Below are positions 35,885 to 48,089 of a stretch of DNA of 64,000 nucleotides, one piece after another. Every line of letters starts with the position of its first letter. Position 1 is the stretch's first letter. Source of the stretch: Streptomyces leeuwenhoekii (lineage in GTDB: Bacteria > Actinomycetota > Actinomycetes > Streptomycetales > Streptomycetaceae); assembly GCF_001013905.1 (NCBI RefSeq), contig NZ_LN831790.1:1612001-1676000 (forward strand), in the 5' to 3' direction. The notes under the pieces were generated by a model that was given only the letters and a program-made list of their open reading frames with translations, was not told the DNA's origin and searched no databases. The position numbers and the translations under genes were made by a program.

Positions 35885-37366
35885 TCAGACGGGGAGGAAG
35901 TTGATGGGGTGGTCGTCCGTGGCCCACAGGTACTGGACCGCGTAGGCCCGCCAGGGGCGCCAGGCGGCGGCGCGGGCGGTGAGGGCCGCCGGGGTGGCGG
36001 GCAGGCCGAGTTCCTCGGCGGCGCGGCGGATGCCGAGGTCGGTGGGGAGGAAGGCGTCGGGGTCGCCGAGGGCGCGCATCGCGATGACGTCGGCCGTCCA
36101 GGGACCGAAGCCGGGCAGTTCGAGCAGGCGGACGCGGGTGTCCGTCCAGTCGCCGGCGGGGCTCAGGTCGAGGGAGCCGTCGGCCAGGTGGCGGACGAGG
36201 GTGGTCAGCGTGGTGCGGCGGGTGCGCGGCATGGCCAGGGTGGCCGGGTCGACCGTCGCGAGCTCCTCGGGGGACGGGAAGAGGTGGGTCAGGCCGCCGC
36301 CGGGGTCGTCGACGGGTTCGCCGTGCGCGGTGACCAGGCGGGCGGCGTGGGTGCGGGCGGCGGCGGTGGAGACCTGCTGGCCCAGCACGGCCCGTACGGC
36401 GAACTCCGCCTCGTCGACCGTGCGCGGCACCCGGCGGCCGGGGGCCTTGTGGACCAGGGGCGCGAGGACCGGGTCGGCGCGGAGCCGGTCGTCGACGGCG
36501 GCCGGGTCGGCGTCCAGGTCGAGCAGGCGGCGGCAGCGGCTGATGGCGACGGTCAGATCGCGCAGGTCGGTGAGGGTGAGGCGGCAGGCGATGTGGTCGG
36601 GGTGCGGGGCGAGGGCGACGATGCCGTGGCCGTGGGGAAGGCGGAGGGTGCGGCGGTAGGCGCCGTCCCTCCACTCCTCCACACCGGGCACGGCGGTGGC
36701 GGCGAGGTGGCCGAAGAGGTTGTCGGGGTTGAGGGGGGCGCGGAAGGGGAGGCGGAGGGAGAGGCTGCCGGGGGCGGTGCCGGTGCGACGCTCGGGTGCG
36801 CGGGCGCGCAGCTCGCTCGGGGTGAGGGCGAAGACCTCGCGGACGGTGTCGTTGAAGGTGCGCAGGGAGGAGAAGCCGGCGGCGAAGGCGATCTGCGCCA
36901 TCGGCAGCGCCGTGGTCTCGATGAGCAGCCGTGCGGTCTGGGCGCGCTGGGCGCGGGCCAGGGCGAGGGGGCCCGCGCCCAGCTCGGCGAGGAGTTGGCG
37001 CTCGATCTGCCGGATGCTGTAGCCGAGCCGGGCGGCGAGGCCGGGCACGCCCTCGCGGTCCACGACGCCGTCGGCGATCAGCCGCATGGCGCGGGCGGTG
37101 AGGTCGGCGCGCTGGTTCCACTCCGGGGAGCCGGGGGTGGTGTCCGGGCGGCAGCGCTTGCAGGCCCGGAACCCCGCCTGCTGGCAGGCCGCCGCGCTGG
37201 GGTGGAACACCATGTTCTCCGGCTTGGGCGGCACCACCGGGCAGCTCGGGCGGCAGTAGATCCCGGTGGTCAGGACGGCTGTGAAGAACCATCCGTCGAA
37301 CCGGGCGTCCTTGGACCGGACGGCGCGCACGCAGCGCTCGGTGTCGGTGTACATCCCCGTCTGCAT
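35885..37366 (-). CDS. Ada-AraC-AlkA fusion: alkylation sensor/activator and 3-methyladenine DNA glycosylase
   Basis: A 493-residue three-part protein. Residues about 5-75 are the Ada zinc domain (YCRPSCP ... CKRCRPD) whose first cysteine can accept a methyl group from DNA phosphotriesters and switch the protein on. An AraC-type DNA-binding domain follows (about 85-185, ending AFAAGFSSLRTFNDTVREVF). The rest is an AlkA glycosylase with VLGQQVSTAAA and the helix-hairpin-helix LPGFGPWTADVIAM plus the catalytic Asp in LPTDLGIRR. One chain thus senses damage, activates its own operon and removes alkylated bases. ATG 37366 or 37354 may be the start. Confidence 0.93.
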   Translation of the reverse strand: MQTGMYTDTERCVRAVRSKDARFDGWFFTAVLTTGIYCRPSCPVVPPKPENMVFHPSAAACQQAGFRACKRCRPDTTPGSPEWNQRADLTARAMRLIADGVVDREGVPGLAARLGYSIRQIERQLLAELGAGPLALARAQRAQTARLLIETTALPMAQIAFAAGFSSLRTFNDTVREVFALTPSELRARAPERRTGTAPGSLSLRLPFRAPLNPDNLFGHLAATAVPGVEEWRDGAYRRTLRLPHGHGIVALAPHPDHIACRLTLTDLRDLTVAISRCRRLLDLDADPAAVDDRLRADPVLAPLVHKAPGRRVPRTVDEAEFAVRAVLGQQVSTAAARTHAARLVTAHGEPVDDPGGGLTHLFPSPEELATVDPATLAMPRTRRTTLTTLVRHLADGSLDLSPAGDWTDTRVRLLELPGFGPWTADVIAMRALGDPDAFLPTDLGIRRAAEELGLPATPAALTARAAAWRPWRAYAVQYLWATDDHPINFLPV

Positions 37367-37415
37367 GCGTCCAGCATGGCCCGTCGGCCGCGCCGGGGCT
37401 GGCGGAATTCCGACA

Positions 37416-39338
37416 TCAGCGTCGCCCTTCCTGGGCGGGCCCGGATCGCCACGCGGATTCCCTGAGCAGCCGCAGCCCGTTCAGGCCGACCAGCACGGTC
37501 GATCCCTCGTGCCCGGCGACGCCGAGCGGCAGCGGCAGGTGGCCGATGAGGTCCCACAGGACGAGCACGGTGATGAACGTCCCCGCGATCACCAGATTCT
37601 GCACCACCAGGCGGCGGGCGGACCGGGAGAGGCGGATCACCGCGGGGACGGCGGCCAGCTCGTCGCGCACCACGACGGCGTCGGCCGTCTCCAGGGCGAG
37701 GTCGGAGCCCGCGCGGCCCATGGCGACACCGGCGTGGGCCGCGGCGAGGGCGGGCGCGTCGTTGACGCCGTCCCCCACGAACAGCACCTTGCGTCCGTCC
37801 TGTTCCAGCGCGCGTACGGCGGTGACCTTGTCCTCGGGCAGCAGGTCCGCGCGGACGTCGGTGATGCCGGTGGCGGCGGCGACCCGGGCAGCGGCGGGGG
37901 CGTTGTCGCCGGTGAGCAGGGTGGGGGCGGAACCGGTGAGGGTGGTCAGCGCGGCGGCGGCACCGGCGGCGTCGGGGCGCAGGCGGTCGGTGAGGGCCAG
38001 GGTGCCGACGAGGACGCCGTCGCGGGTGACCTGGACGGTGGTCTCGTCGCCCTCGGGGGTCTCGGCCCGGCCGACCCGCACCTCCTGGCCGTCGACGACC
38101 GCCTTCACACCGCGCCCCGGGGTCGCCGTGAAGTCCGTCGCGGGCGCGACGCGCAGACCGCGGGCGCGGGCGGCGGCCACCACGGCGCGGGCCAGCGGGT
38201 GCTCGCTGGGGTGCTCGGCGGCCGCCGCGAGGGCGAGGAGGTCGTCCTCGTCCAGGCCGGAGCCGGGCAGCGGACGTACGGCGGTCACCTCGGGGGCGCC
38301 CTCGGTCAGGGTGCCGGTCTTGTCCAGGGCGGTGGCGTCGATCTCGCCGAGGCGTTCCATGGCGACGGCCGACTTCACCAGGACGCCGTGACGGCCGGCG
38401 TTGGCGATGGCGGACAGCAGGGGCGGCATGGTGGCCAGGACGACCGCGCACGGGGAGGCGACGATCATGAAGGTCATGGCGCGCAGCAGGGCGCCGGTGA
38501 GGTCCTCGCCGAAGGCGAGCGGGACGCCGAAGACCGCCAGGGTGGCGGCGACCACGCCGACCGCGTACCGCTGCTCGATCTTCTCGATGAAGAGCTGGGT
38601 CGGGGCCTTGGTGCGGGAGGCTTCCTCGACGAGGGTGACGATGCGGGCGATGACCGAGTCGGCCGGGTCGCGCGCGACGCGGACGCGCAGGGCGCCGGTG
38701 CCGTTGAGGGTGCCGGCGAAGACCTCGTCGCCGGGGCGCTTGAGGACCGGGAGGGGTTCGCCGGTGATGGTGGCCTGGTCGGCCTCGCTGGTGCCGTCCA
38801 GGACCGTCCCGTCGGCGCCGATCCGCTCCCCCGGCCGCACCAGCAGTACGTCCCCGACGGCGAGTCCGGCGGTGGGGACGGTCTCCTCGCGGCCGTCGGC
38901 GGTCAGCCGGGTGGCGGTGGCGGGGGCGAGGTCGAGCAGGCCGCGCACGGAGTCGGCGGTGCGGGCGGTGGCCAGCGCCTCCAGGGCGCCGGAGGTGGCG
39001 AAGATGACGATGAGCAGGGCGCCGTCGAGGACCTGGCCGATGGCCGCCGCGCCCAGCGCCGCGACGATCATCAGCAGGTCGACGTCGAGGGTCTTCTCGC
39101 GCAGCGCCCGCAGGCCCTCCAGCGCGGGCTCCCAGCCGCCCGCGGCGTAGGCGATCGCGTACAGCGGCCCGTACGCCCAGGCGGAGGCGCCGCCGAGGTC
39201 CGCTGCGAGCGCCAGGAGGAACGCGATCAGCGACGCGAGCGCCCAGCGGGCCTCGGGCAGGGCGAGGACGCGGGTGCGCCGGCGGGGCGCCTGCCGGGCC
39301 GGCGCGGGGACGGAGGTCGGGGTGAGGGTCGTGGACAC
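37416..39338 (-). CDS. P1B-4-type metal-exporting ATPase (Ni/Co, CtpD/CtpJ/CoaT-like)
   Basis: A 640-residue ATP-driven metal exporter without an N-terminal metal-binding domain. It has TGEP, the phosphorylation site DKTGTLTEG (Asp339), GDGVNDAPAL, and the two membrane signatures of the P1B-4 group: SPC (295-297) and HEGST near residue 607. These separate it from the CPC-type zinc/cadmium and copper pumps. Its partner is the divergent NmtR-like sensor. GTG 39338 follows TAAGGT by six bases, suggesting a leaderless mRNA. The preferred ion among Ni, Co, Fe and Zn is uncertain. Confidence 0.9.
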   Translation of the reverse strand: MSTTLTPTSVPAPARQAPRRRTRVLALPEARWALASLIAFLLALAADLGGASAWAYGPLYAIAYAAGGWEPALEGLRALREKTLDVDLLMIVAALGAAAIGQVLDGALLIVIFATSGALEALATARTADSVRGLLDLAPATATRLTADGREETVPTAGLAVGDVLLVRPGERIGADGTVLDGTSEADQATITGEPLPVLKRPGDEVFAGTLNGTGALRVRVARDPADSVIARIVTLVEEASRTKAPTQLFIEKIEQRYAVGVVAATLAVFGVPLAFGEDLTGALLRAMTFMIVASPCAVVLATMPPLLSAIANAGRHGVLVKSAVAMERLGEIDATALDKTGTLTEGAPEVTAVRPLPGSGLDEDDLLALAAAAEHPSEHPLARAVVAAARARGLRVAPATDFTATPGRGVKAVVDGQEVRVGRAETPEGDETTVQVTRDGVLVGTLALTDRLRPDAAGAAAALTTLTGSAPTLLTGDNAPAAARVAAATGITDVRADLLPEDKVTAVRALEQDGRKVLFVGDGVNDAPALAAAHAGVAMGRAGSDLALETADAVVVRDELAAVPAVIRLSRSARRLVVQNLVIAGTFITVLVLWDLIGHLPLPLGVAGHEGSTVLVGLNGLRLLRESAWRSGPAQEGRR

Positions 39339-39360
39339 GCGGACACCTTACAGGAATACA

Positions 39361-39374
39361 TGAAGACCCATTCA
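39361..39374. promoter_or_regulatory. NmtR operator candidate TGAA-N6-TTCA
   Basis: TGAA-GACCCA-TTCA is the inverted repeat typical of SmtB/ArsR metal-sensor operators. It lies 22 bases upstream of the ATPase start, over its predicted -35 region (TTGAAT) and close to the divergent sensor promoter. Confidence 0.6.
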
Positions 39375-39421
39375 ATCGTTCATTAGTTCAGGCGTTCATG
39401 GGAGATGAGTAGGATGTCCAC

Positions 39422-39784
39422 ATGGGTCACGGAGCCGTCATCCCCGCGCAGGAAGCCGCCGCACGGGTGCGCCTGGACGCGGACAACGTCGCGAAGGTCG
39501 CCACCACGCTCCAGGCCCTGTCCACCCCCTCCCGCCTGCTGATCCTCGCGCGGCTGCGCGAGGGCCCGCTGCCGGCCACGGAGCTGGCCGCCGAGGTGGG
39601 CATGGAGCAGTCGGCCTGCTCGCACCAGCTGCGGCTGCTGCGCAACCTGGGCCTCGTGGTCGGCGAGCGCCGCGGCCGGTCGGTGGTGTACGCGCTGCAC
39701 GACCACCACGTCGCCGAGCTGCTCGACCAGGCCGTGTACCACGTGGAGCACCTGCGACTGGGGATCAGCGACGCCGCGCAGTGA
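39422..39784 (+). CDS. nmtR: NmtR-type Ni(II)/Co(II)-sensing ArsR-family repressor
   Basis: A 120-residue winged-helix metal sensor. It follows mycobacterial NmtR closely: the N-terminus is MGHG, supplying the Gly2/His3 ligands special to that protein; the recognition helix is MEQSACSHQLRLLRNLGLV; and helix alpha-5 has Asp94, His96, His107 and His110 in the pattern DxHx10HxxH. Metal binding releases DNA and derepresses the divergent exporter. TAGGAT six bases before the ATG predicts a leaderless mRNA. Its 3' end overlaps the convergent DUF72 gene by 20 bases. Confidence 0.92.
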   Translation: MGHGAVIPAQEAAARVRLDADNVAKVATTLQALSTPSRLLILARLREGPLPATELAAEVGMEQSACSHQLRLLRNLGLVVGERRGRSVVYALHDHHVAELLDQAVYHVEHLRLGISDAAQ

Positions 39785-40643
39785 GCAGAGCGCTCATCGT
39801 CTCGGCGGCGCGCACGGCGGCGTCCGCGCAGCAGTTGTTGAACAGCACGTGCAGTTCCTCCGCCTGCCGGGCCGCGCGCCGCAGCCGGGGCACCCACGCG
39901 GCGAGTTCGGCCGGCGCGTAGTCGTGGCGGAAGCGGTCCTCCTTGCCGCCCCTCCCCCAGTCCGGGCTGCGGCCGTGGAACCGCACGACCGCCAGGGCGG
40001 GCCGGGTGACCGGCGCGATGGGCGGCAGGGAACCGGGCAGGCCCTGGACCATGTCGGTGCCGACGGCCGTCGCGCCGAGGCCGGACAGCAACTCCCAGGT
40101 GGCATCGGCCCGCCCCGCCTCCCACCACCCCGGATGCCGGAACTCCACGGCCAGCGGCCACCCCGCGGTGCGCCGGGCGCACGCCTCCAGCGCCTCCTCG
40201 CTCGCCGCCCCGGGTGCGAACCACGGCGGGAACTGGAACAGCACGGTGCCCAGCCGCCCGGCCTTGCGCAGCGGCTCGACCGCCTCGGCGAACCGCCCCC
40301 ACACCTCGTCCAGCAGCGCCGGGTCCGCCTGCCCGCGCCGGACCGGGCCGAGCCCGGCCCGGCGCAGATCGGCGGGGAGCGCCTCGGCGCGCGTGGGGTG
40401 GCCGGTCAGCAGCGAGAACGCCTTGACGTCGAAGCGGAAGCCGTCCGGCGTGCGCTCCACCCACAGCTCGCTGTTGCGCCGGCTCGGCAACGCGTAGTAC
40501 CCGGAGTCCACTTCGACGACGGGCAGCCGGGAGGCGTAGTGCCGCAGCCGCCCCTCGGCGTCCCGCCGCCCGCGTGGGTACCAGCCGCTGCCCACGAGCT
40601 GACGGTCCGTCCACGAACATGCTCCGACCAGAATCTCGCCCAT
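39765..40643 (-). CDS. DUF72 family protein
   Basis: A 292-residue cytosolic protein of the YecE/DUF72 family, a TIM-barrel fold of unknown reaction. Family marks are GACSWTD near residue 7, VEVDSGYYALPS, FRFDVKAF, VLFQFPPWF, AVEFRHPGWW and the C-terminal VLFNNCCADAAVRAA. Start ATG 40643 lies at the foot of a perfect ten-base hairpin and lacks a clear ribosome site, so translation may depend on the upstream context. It is downstream of the beta-galactosidase gene on the same strand. No function is proposed. Confidence 0.85.
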   Translation of the reverse strand: MGEILVGACSWTDRQLVGSGWYPRGRRDAEGRLRHYASRLPVVEVDSGYYALPSRRNSELWVERTPDGFRFDVKAFSLLTGHPTRAEALPADLRRAGLGPVRRGQADPALLDEVWGRFAEAVEPLRKAGRLGTVLFQFPPWFAPGAASEEALEACARRTAGWPLAVEFRHPGWWEAGRADATWELLSGLGATAVGTDMVQGLPGSLPPIAPVTRPALAVVRFHGRSPDWGRGGKEDRFRHDYAPAELAAWVPRLRRAARQAEELHVLFNNCCADAAVRAAETMSALLTARRR

Positions 40644-40668
40644 GGGAGCCCGGTTACCCCGGGCTCCC
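40644..40668. terminator. Hairpin between the beta-galactosidase and DUF72 genes
   Basis: GGGAGCCCGG / CCGGGCTCCC, ten perfect pairs, loop TTACC. It ends one base before the DUF72 start codon and lies 16 bases after the beta-galactosidase stop, so it may terminate that gene, hide the DUF72 initiation region, or both. Confidence 0.6.
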
Positions 40669-40683
40669 GGATCATGACAGGGC

Positions 40684-44730
<4,047 letters not shown>

Positions 44731-44795
44731 CTATACGCCGCCGGGTAACGGGAGTTGGAGCTGGGCAGGACCACGACTGCTGAGGACAGGGCAAC

Positions 44796-44839
44796 CTCTG
44801 AGCCAGAGTCACCCTAGGACCCGAACACAACCGAATCAA
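44796..44839 (-). promoter_or_regulatory. Beta-galactosidase promoter and operator
   Basis: On the minus strand, TTGATT (44839-44834), a 17-base spacer and TAGGGT (44816-44811). The palindrome CTCTG-AGC-CAGAG (44796-44808) sits exactly at the predicted transcription start, a classic repressor site. The leader would be about 200 bases. The rest of the 368-base gap (44608-44975) holds nothing recognised. Confidence 0.55.
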
Positions 44840-44975
44840 TGACCGCGTCGGACTTTGTGTGGTCCTGTGAACACGGTGGGTTGCCGGGGCGGGGCCGTGC
44901 CGCTCGCGCAAGGCCGCCGATCCGGCCGGGAGACCCGTGCGCGGCCTCCGGGCCGGCCGTGGTGTCCTCTCGCGG

Positions 44976-45485
44976 TCAGCCGGTGAGCGCGGCGAAGGCC
45001 GCGTGGACCCGCGCGTCGAGCAGGACGAACCGGACCTCCTCGACCGAGGTCCGCGCGTCCCGTACGGCCGTGATCGCGATGCGGGCGGCGTCGTCCGGCG
45101 GCCAGCGGTAGACGCCGGTGGAGATGGCGGGGAACGCCACCGTCCGGGCGCCGAGTCCGTCGGCGACCCGCAGCGACTCCCGGTAGCAGGAGGCGAGCAG
45201 GCCGGAGCGGTCCTCGGTGGCGCTGTGGACGGGGCCCACGGTGTGGATCACCCAGCGGGCGTCGAGGTCGCCCGCGGTGGTGGCGACCGCCTGACCGGTG
45301 GGCAGCCCCCGGCCGTACCGGGTGGCGCGCAGCCTGCGGCACTCGGCGAGGACGGCGGGGCCGCCGCGGCGGTGGATCGCGCCGTCGACACCGCTTCCGC
45401 CCAGCAGGGAGGAGTTGGCCGCGTTGACGATCGCGTCGACGCTCTGGTCGGTGATGTCCCCTCGGACGAGCGTCAGGGTGGTCAT
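44976..45485 (-). CDS. Macrodomain protein (O-acetyl-ADP-ribose deacetylase-like)
   Basis: A 169-residue single macrodomain of the YmdB/MacroD type, which binds ADP-ribose and can remove acetyl from O-acetyl-ADP-ribose or ADP-ribose from acidic residues. Clear family marks are [20 protein letters not shown] at residue 9, [14 protein letters not shown] with the catalytic Asp, and [12 protein letters not shown]. Its ATG overlaps the stop of the upstream FAD oxidoreductase (ATGA), an unexpected pairing. The substrate might be the sirtuin by-product, but the sirtuin gene is 10 kb away. Confidence 0.93.
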   Translation of the reverse strand: MTTLTLVRGDITDQSVDAIVNAANSSLLGGSGVDGAIHRRGGPAVLAECRRLRATRYGRGLPTGQAVATTAGDLDARWVIHTVGPVHSATEDRSGLLASCYRESLRVADGLGARTVAFPAISTGVYRWPPDDAARIAITAVRDARTSVEEVRFVLLDARVHAAFAALTG

Positions 45486-46900
45486 GTCTGCCTGAGCTTT
45501 CGCCAGACGGCTTTCGCCGCGTTGTGTCCCGGCATGCCGTGCACTCCGGGGCCCGGCGGGGTGGCCGACGAGCAGATGAAGACGGCCGGGTGCGGGGTCG
45601 CGTAGGGGAAGAGGGAGAGCTTGGGGCGCAGCAGGGTCTGCCGGCCGCGGACCGCGCCGGAGGCGATGTCGCCGCCGACGTAGTTGGCGTTGCGGGCGGC
45701 GAGCTCGGGCGGGCCGGCGGTCGCGCGGGCCAGGACGCGGTCGCGGAAGCCCGGCGCGAAGCGCTCCAGTTGGCGTTCGACGGCGTCGGTGAGGTCGCCG
45801 GTCCAGCCGTTGGGGACATGGCCGTACACCCAGAACACCTGCTTGCCGGCCGGGGCCCGGGTGGGGTCGGCGACGCTGGGCTGCACGGTGATGAGGAACG
45901 GCCTGTCGGGGGCGCGGCCCTCGTGGGAGGCGGCGCGCAGGGCGGCGCCGATCTCGGCGCTGTCGGCGCCGATCTGGACGGTGCCGGCCACCCGGGCCTC
46001 CGGCGCGGTCCAGGGGACCGGGCCGTCCAGCGCGTAGTCGATCTTGAAGACGCCGGGCCCGTAGCGGTAGCCGTCGTAGTACCGGCCCAGGCCGGCGATC
46101 CGGGCCAGGGCGGTGGGCGAGGTGTCGAAGACGTAGGCGCGCGCGGGCGGCAGGTCGTCCAGGCGCTTGACCTCGTAGTCGGTGTGCACGGCGCCGCCGA
46201 GGTCGGTCAGATGGGCGGTGAGGGCGTCGGAGATGGCCTGGGAACCGCCGCGGGCGACGGGCCAGCCGCGGGCGTGCGCGGCGAGGGCGAAGACCAGGCC
46301 GATGGCGCTGGTGGCGAAGCCGCCGAGCGGGGCCATGACGTGGGCGACGAGTCCGGCGAACAGCGTCCTGGCCCTCTCGTCGCGGAAGCGCCGCAGCAGC
46401 CAGGTCGACGGGGGCAGGCCGGCGAGGCCGAAGCGGGCGAGGGTGACCGGGTCGCGGGGCAGCGCGCTGAGCGGCAGGGACATGAAGTCGCGGACGAGGG
46501 TGTCCCAGCGGGGCAGGAAGGGCTCGACCAACCTGCGGTAGGTGCCCGCGTCGCGCGGTCCGAAGGAGGCGGCCGTCGCGCCGACCGACCGCGCCAGCAC
46601 GGCGGCCGAACCGTCCGGGAACGGGTGTGCCATGGGCAGCTCGGCGTGCAGCCACCGCAGGCCGTAGCGCTCCAGGGGCAGGGCGCGGAAGGCGGGCGAG
46701 TTGATCGCGAGGGGGTGGGCCGCGGAGCACGGGTCGTGCCGGAAGCCGGGCAGGGTGAGCTCTTCGGTGCGGGCGCCGCCGCCGACGGTGCCGCGCGCTT
46801 CGAAGACGGCCACGGAGAAACCGCGCCGGGCCAGCTCCACGGCGGCGGTCAGCCCGTTCGGCCCCGCCCCCACCACGACCGCATCGAGCATCGACGGCAC
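45482..46900 (-). CDS. Phytoene-desaturase-like NAD(P)/FAD oxidoreductase
   Basis: A 472-residue flavoprotein of the COG1233 group. The FAD-binding loop is [20 protein letters not shown] at about residue 8, followed by the [11 protein letters not shown] segment; the C-terminal part is the usual flavin-binding end. Relatives include carotenoid desaturases and retinol saturase-like enzymes, but many actinobacterial members have unknown substrates and no carotenoid genes are nearby. GTG 46900 has AAGGAG at the right distance. Its stop overlaps the macrodomain start, so the two are made together. Confidence 0.85.
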   Translation of the reverse strand: MPSMLDAVVVGAGPNGLTAAVELARRGFSVAVFEARGTVGGGARTEELTLPGFRHDPCSAAHPLAINSPAFRALPLERYGLRWLHAELPMAHPFPDGSAAVLARSVGATAASFGPRDAGTYRRLVEPFLPRWDTLVRDFMSLPLSALPRDPVTLARFGLAGLPPSTWLLRRFRDERARTLFAGLVAHVMAPLGGFATSAIGLVFALAAHARGWPVARGGSQAISDALTAHLTDLGGAVHTDYEVKRLDDLPPARAYVFDTSPTALARIAGLGRYYDGYRYGPGVFKIDYALDGPVPWTAPEARVAGTVQIGADSAEIGAALRAASHEGRAPDRPFLITVQPSVADPTRAPAGKQVFWVYGHVPNGWTGDLTDAVERQLERFAPGFRDRVLARATAGPPELAARNANYVGGDIASGAVRGRQTLLRPKLSLFPYATPHPAVFICSSATPPGPGVHGMPGHNAAKAVWRKLRQT

Positions 46901-47020
46901 CTTCGGACTCCTTCGTCAGCCGATGGCCACTGAGGATCAGGATAGGCCGGGGCACCGGCGGTGCCCGGCCGCGGGTCCGGCCCCGCGGACCGGCCGGGGC
47001 GGCCCATCGGGCGCCGGGAC

Positions 47021-47116
47021 GGTCTCACGGCGGTGGGACCGGGGGCGGAGGCGGTCTCACGGTGGTGGGACCGGGGGCGGAGGCGGTCTCACGGCGGTGG
47101 GACCGGCGCCGGAGCG
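47021..47116. repeat. Three tandem copies of a 32-bp unit
   Basis: Units begin at 47021, 47053 and 47085 with GGTCTCACGGCGGTGGGACC and a G-rich spacer; copy 2 differs by one base in the repeat head. Each unit can fold because GGTCTCAC pairs with GTGGGACC with one G-T pair, so the array is a row of three hairpins. It lies between the oxidoreductase start and the stop of the phosphatase gene at 47127, and could terminate transcription of the latter. Confidence 0.85.
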
Positions 47117-47126
47117 GTCGCGGGCG

Positions 47127-47975
47127 TCAGGCCGCCCCGCCGGACAGCAGTGCCGCCACCTGCCGGGCCGTGGCGGCGTCGCGGGCGGCGGTGAACGGCA
47201 GGTCGTTGTCGCCCGTGATGCGGAAGGGCTCGCCGGTGCGGGTCAGATGGGTGCCGCCCGCCTCCTCCACGAGGAGCAGACCGGCCGCGTGGTCCCAGGC
47301 CGCCTCCCACGAGAACGCCGTGGCGTCGGACTCGCCGCGGGCGACGGCGAGGTACTCCAGTCCGGCCGAGCCGCAGGCGCGGGGGGCCACTCCCTTGGTC
47401 CACAGGCCGAGCAGGGCGCGCTTCTGCTCCTGCGTGGTGTAGTCCGGGTGGGAGGTGGCGACCCGCAGGTCACGGCCGGGCTCCGGCGGCCCGGCGTGCA
47501 GTCGCTCGCCCGCCAGGAAGGCGCCCTGGCCGCGTATCGCCGTGGCGAACTGCTCCCGGGCGGGGGCATAGGTCCACGAGGCGAGCACCACGCCGCGCAG
47601 AGCGAGCGCGACCAGCGTGCAGAACCCCGCCTCGCCGTGCACGAACTGCCGTGTCCCGTCGACCGGATCCACGATCCACACCGGTACCTCGCCGCGTATC
47701 GCCTCGTAGGACGCGGGGTTGGCGTGCACCGCCTCCTCGCCGACGACGACGGAGCCGGGCAGGAGGGCGACGAGCTGCTCGGTGAGGTACTGCTCGGCCT
47801 TGCGGTCGGCGTCCGTCACCAGATCGTGCGGTCCCGCCTTCTGGTCGATCTCGTGCGCGGCGAGCCGCTGCCAGCGGGGCATGATCTCCAGTGCGGCGGC
47901 CCGGCGGACGGTCTCCTCCACGTCGGAGGCGTGCCGGGCGAGAAACGCGTCGACGGTTTCGCTGTCTTGGATCAT
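47127..47975 (-). CDS. Inositol monophosphatase-family phosphatase
   Basis: A 282-residue Mg-dependent sugar/nucleotide phosphatase. The metal-binding residues are in GEEAVH (about 76), IVDPVDGTRQF (about 100) and WDHAAGLLLVEEAGG (about 220), and DLVTDADRKAE is conserved. The family covers inositol-1-phosphatase, histidinol-phosphatase, fructose-1,6-bisphosphatase and 3',5'-bisphosphate nucleotidase; nothing local chooses among them. ATG 47975 (MIQDSE) has GGAG just upstream; a longer in-frame start at 48011 is less likely. Confidence 0.9.
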   Translation of the reverse strand: MIQDSETVDAFLARHASDVEETVRRAAALEIMPRWQRLAAHEIDQKAGPHDLVTDADRKAEQYLTEQLVALLPGSVVVGEEAVHANPASYEAIRGEVPVWIVDPVDGTRQFVHGEAGFCTLVALALRGVVLASWTYAPAREQFATAIRGQGAFLAGERLHAGPPEPGRDLRVATSHPDYTTQEQKRALLGLWTKGVAPRACGSAGLEYLAVARGESDATAFSWEAAWDHAAGLLLVEEAGGTHLTRTGEPFRITGDNDLPFTAARDAATARQVAALLSGGAA

Positions 47976-48089
47976 GACTCCATGAGAGCACGTGCCACTG
48001 ACAATCCCCACCCGGCTGGTGTACTCCGGGCGGAACCGGCATGAACACGGGATTCCGCGCCGCTCCCGGCCGCGGCGCCCCCGTGGGCC

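Noticed and set aside
47021..47116. Short tandem repeats considered as a CRISPR array
   Set aside because: Units are directly adjacent with no unique spacers, only three copies, and no cas genes occur in the window.
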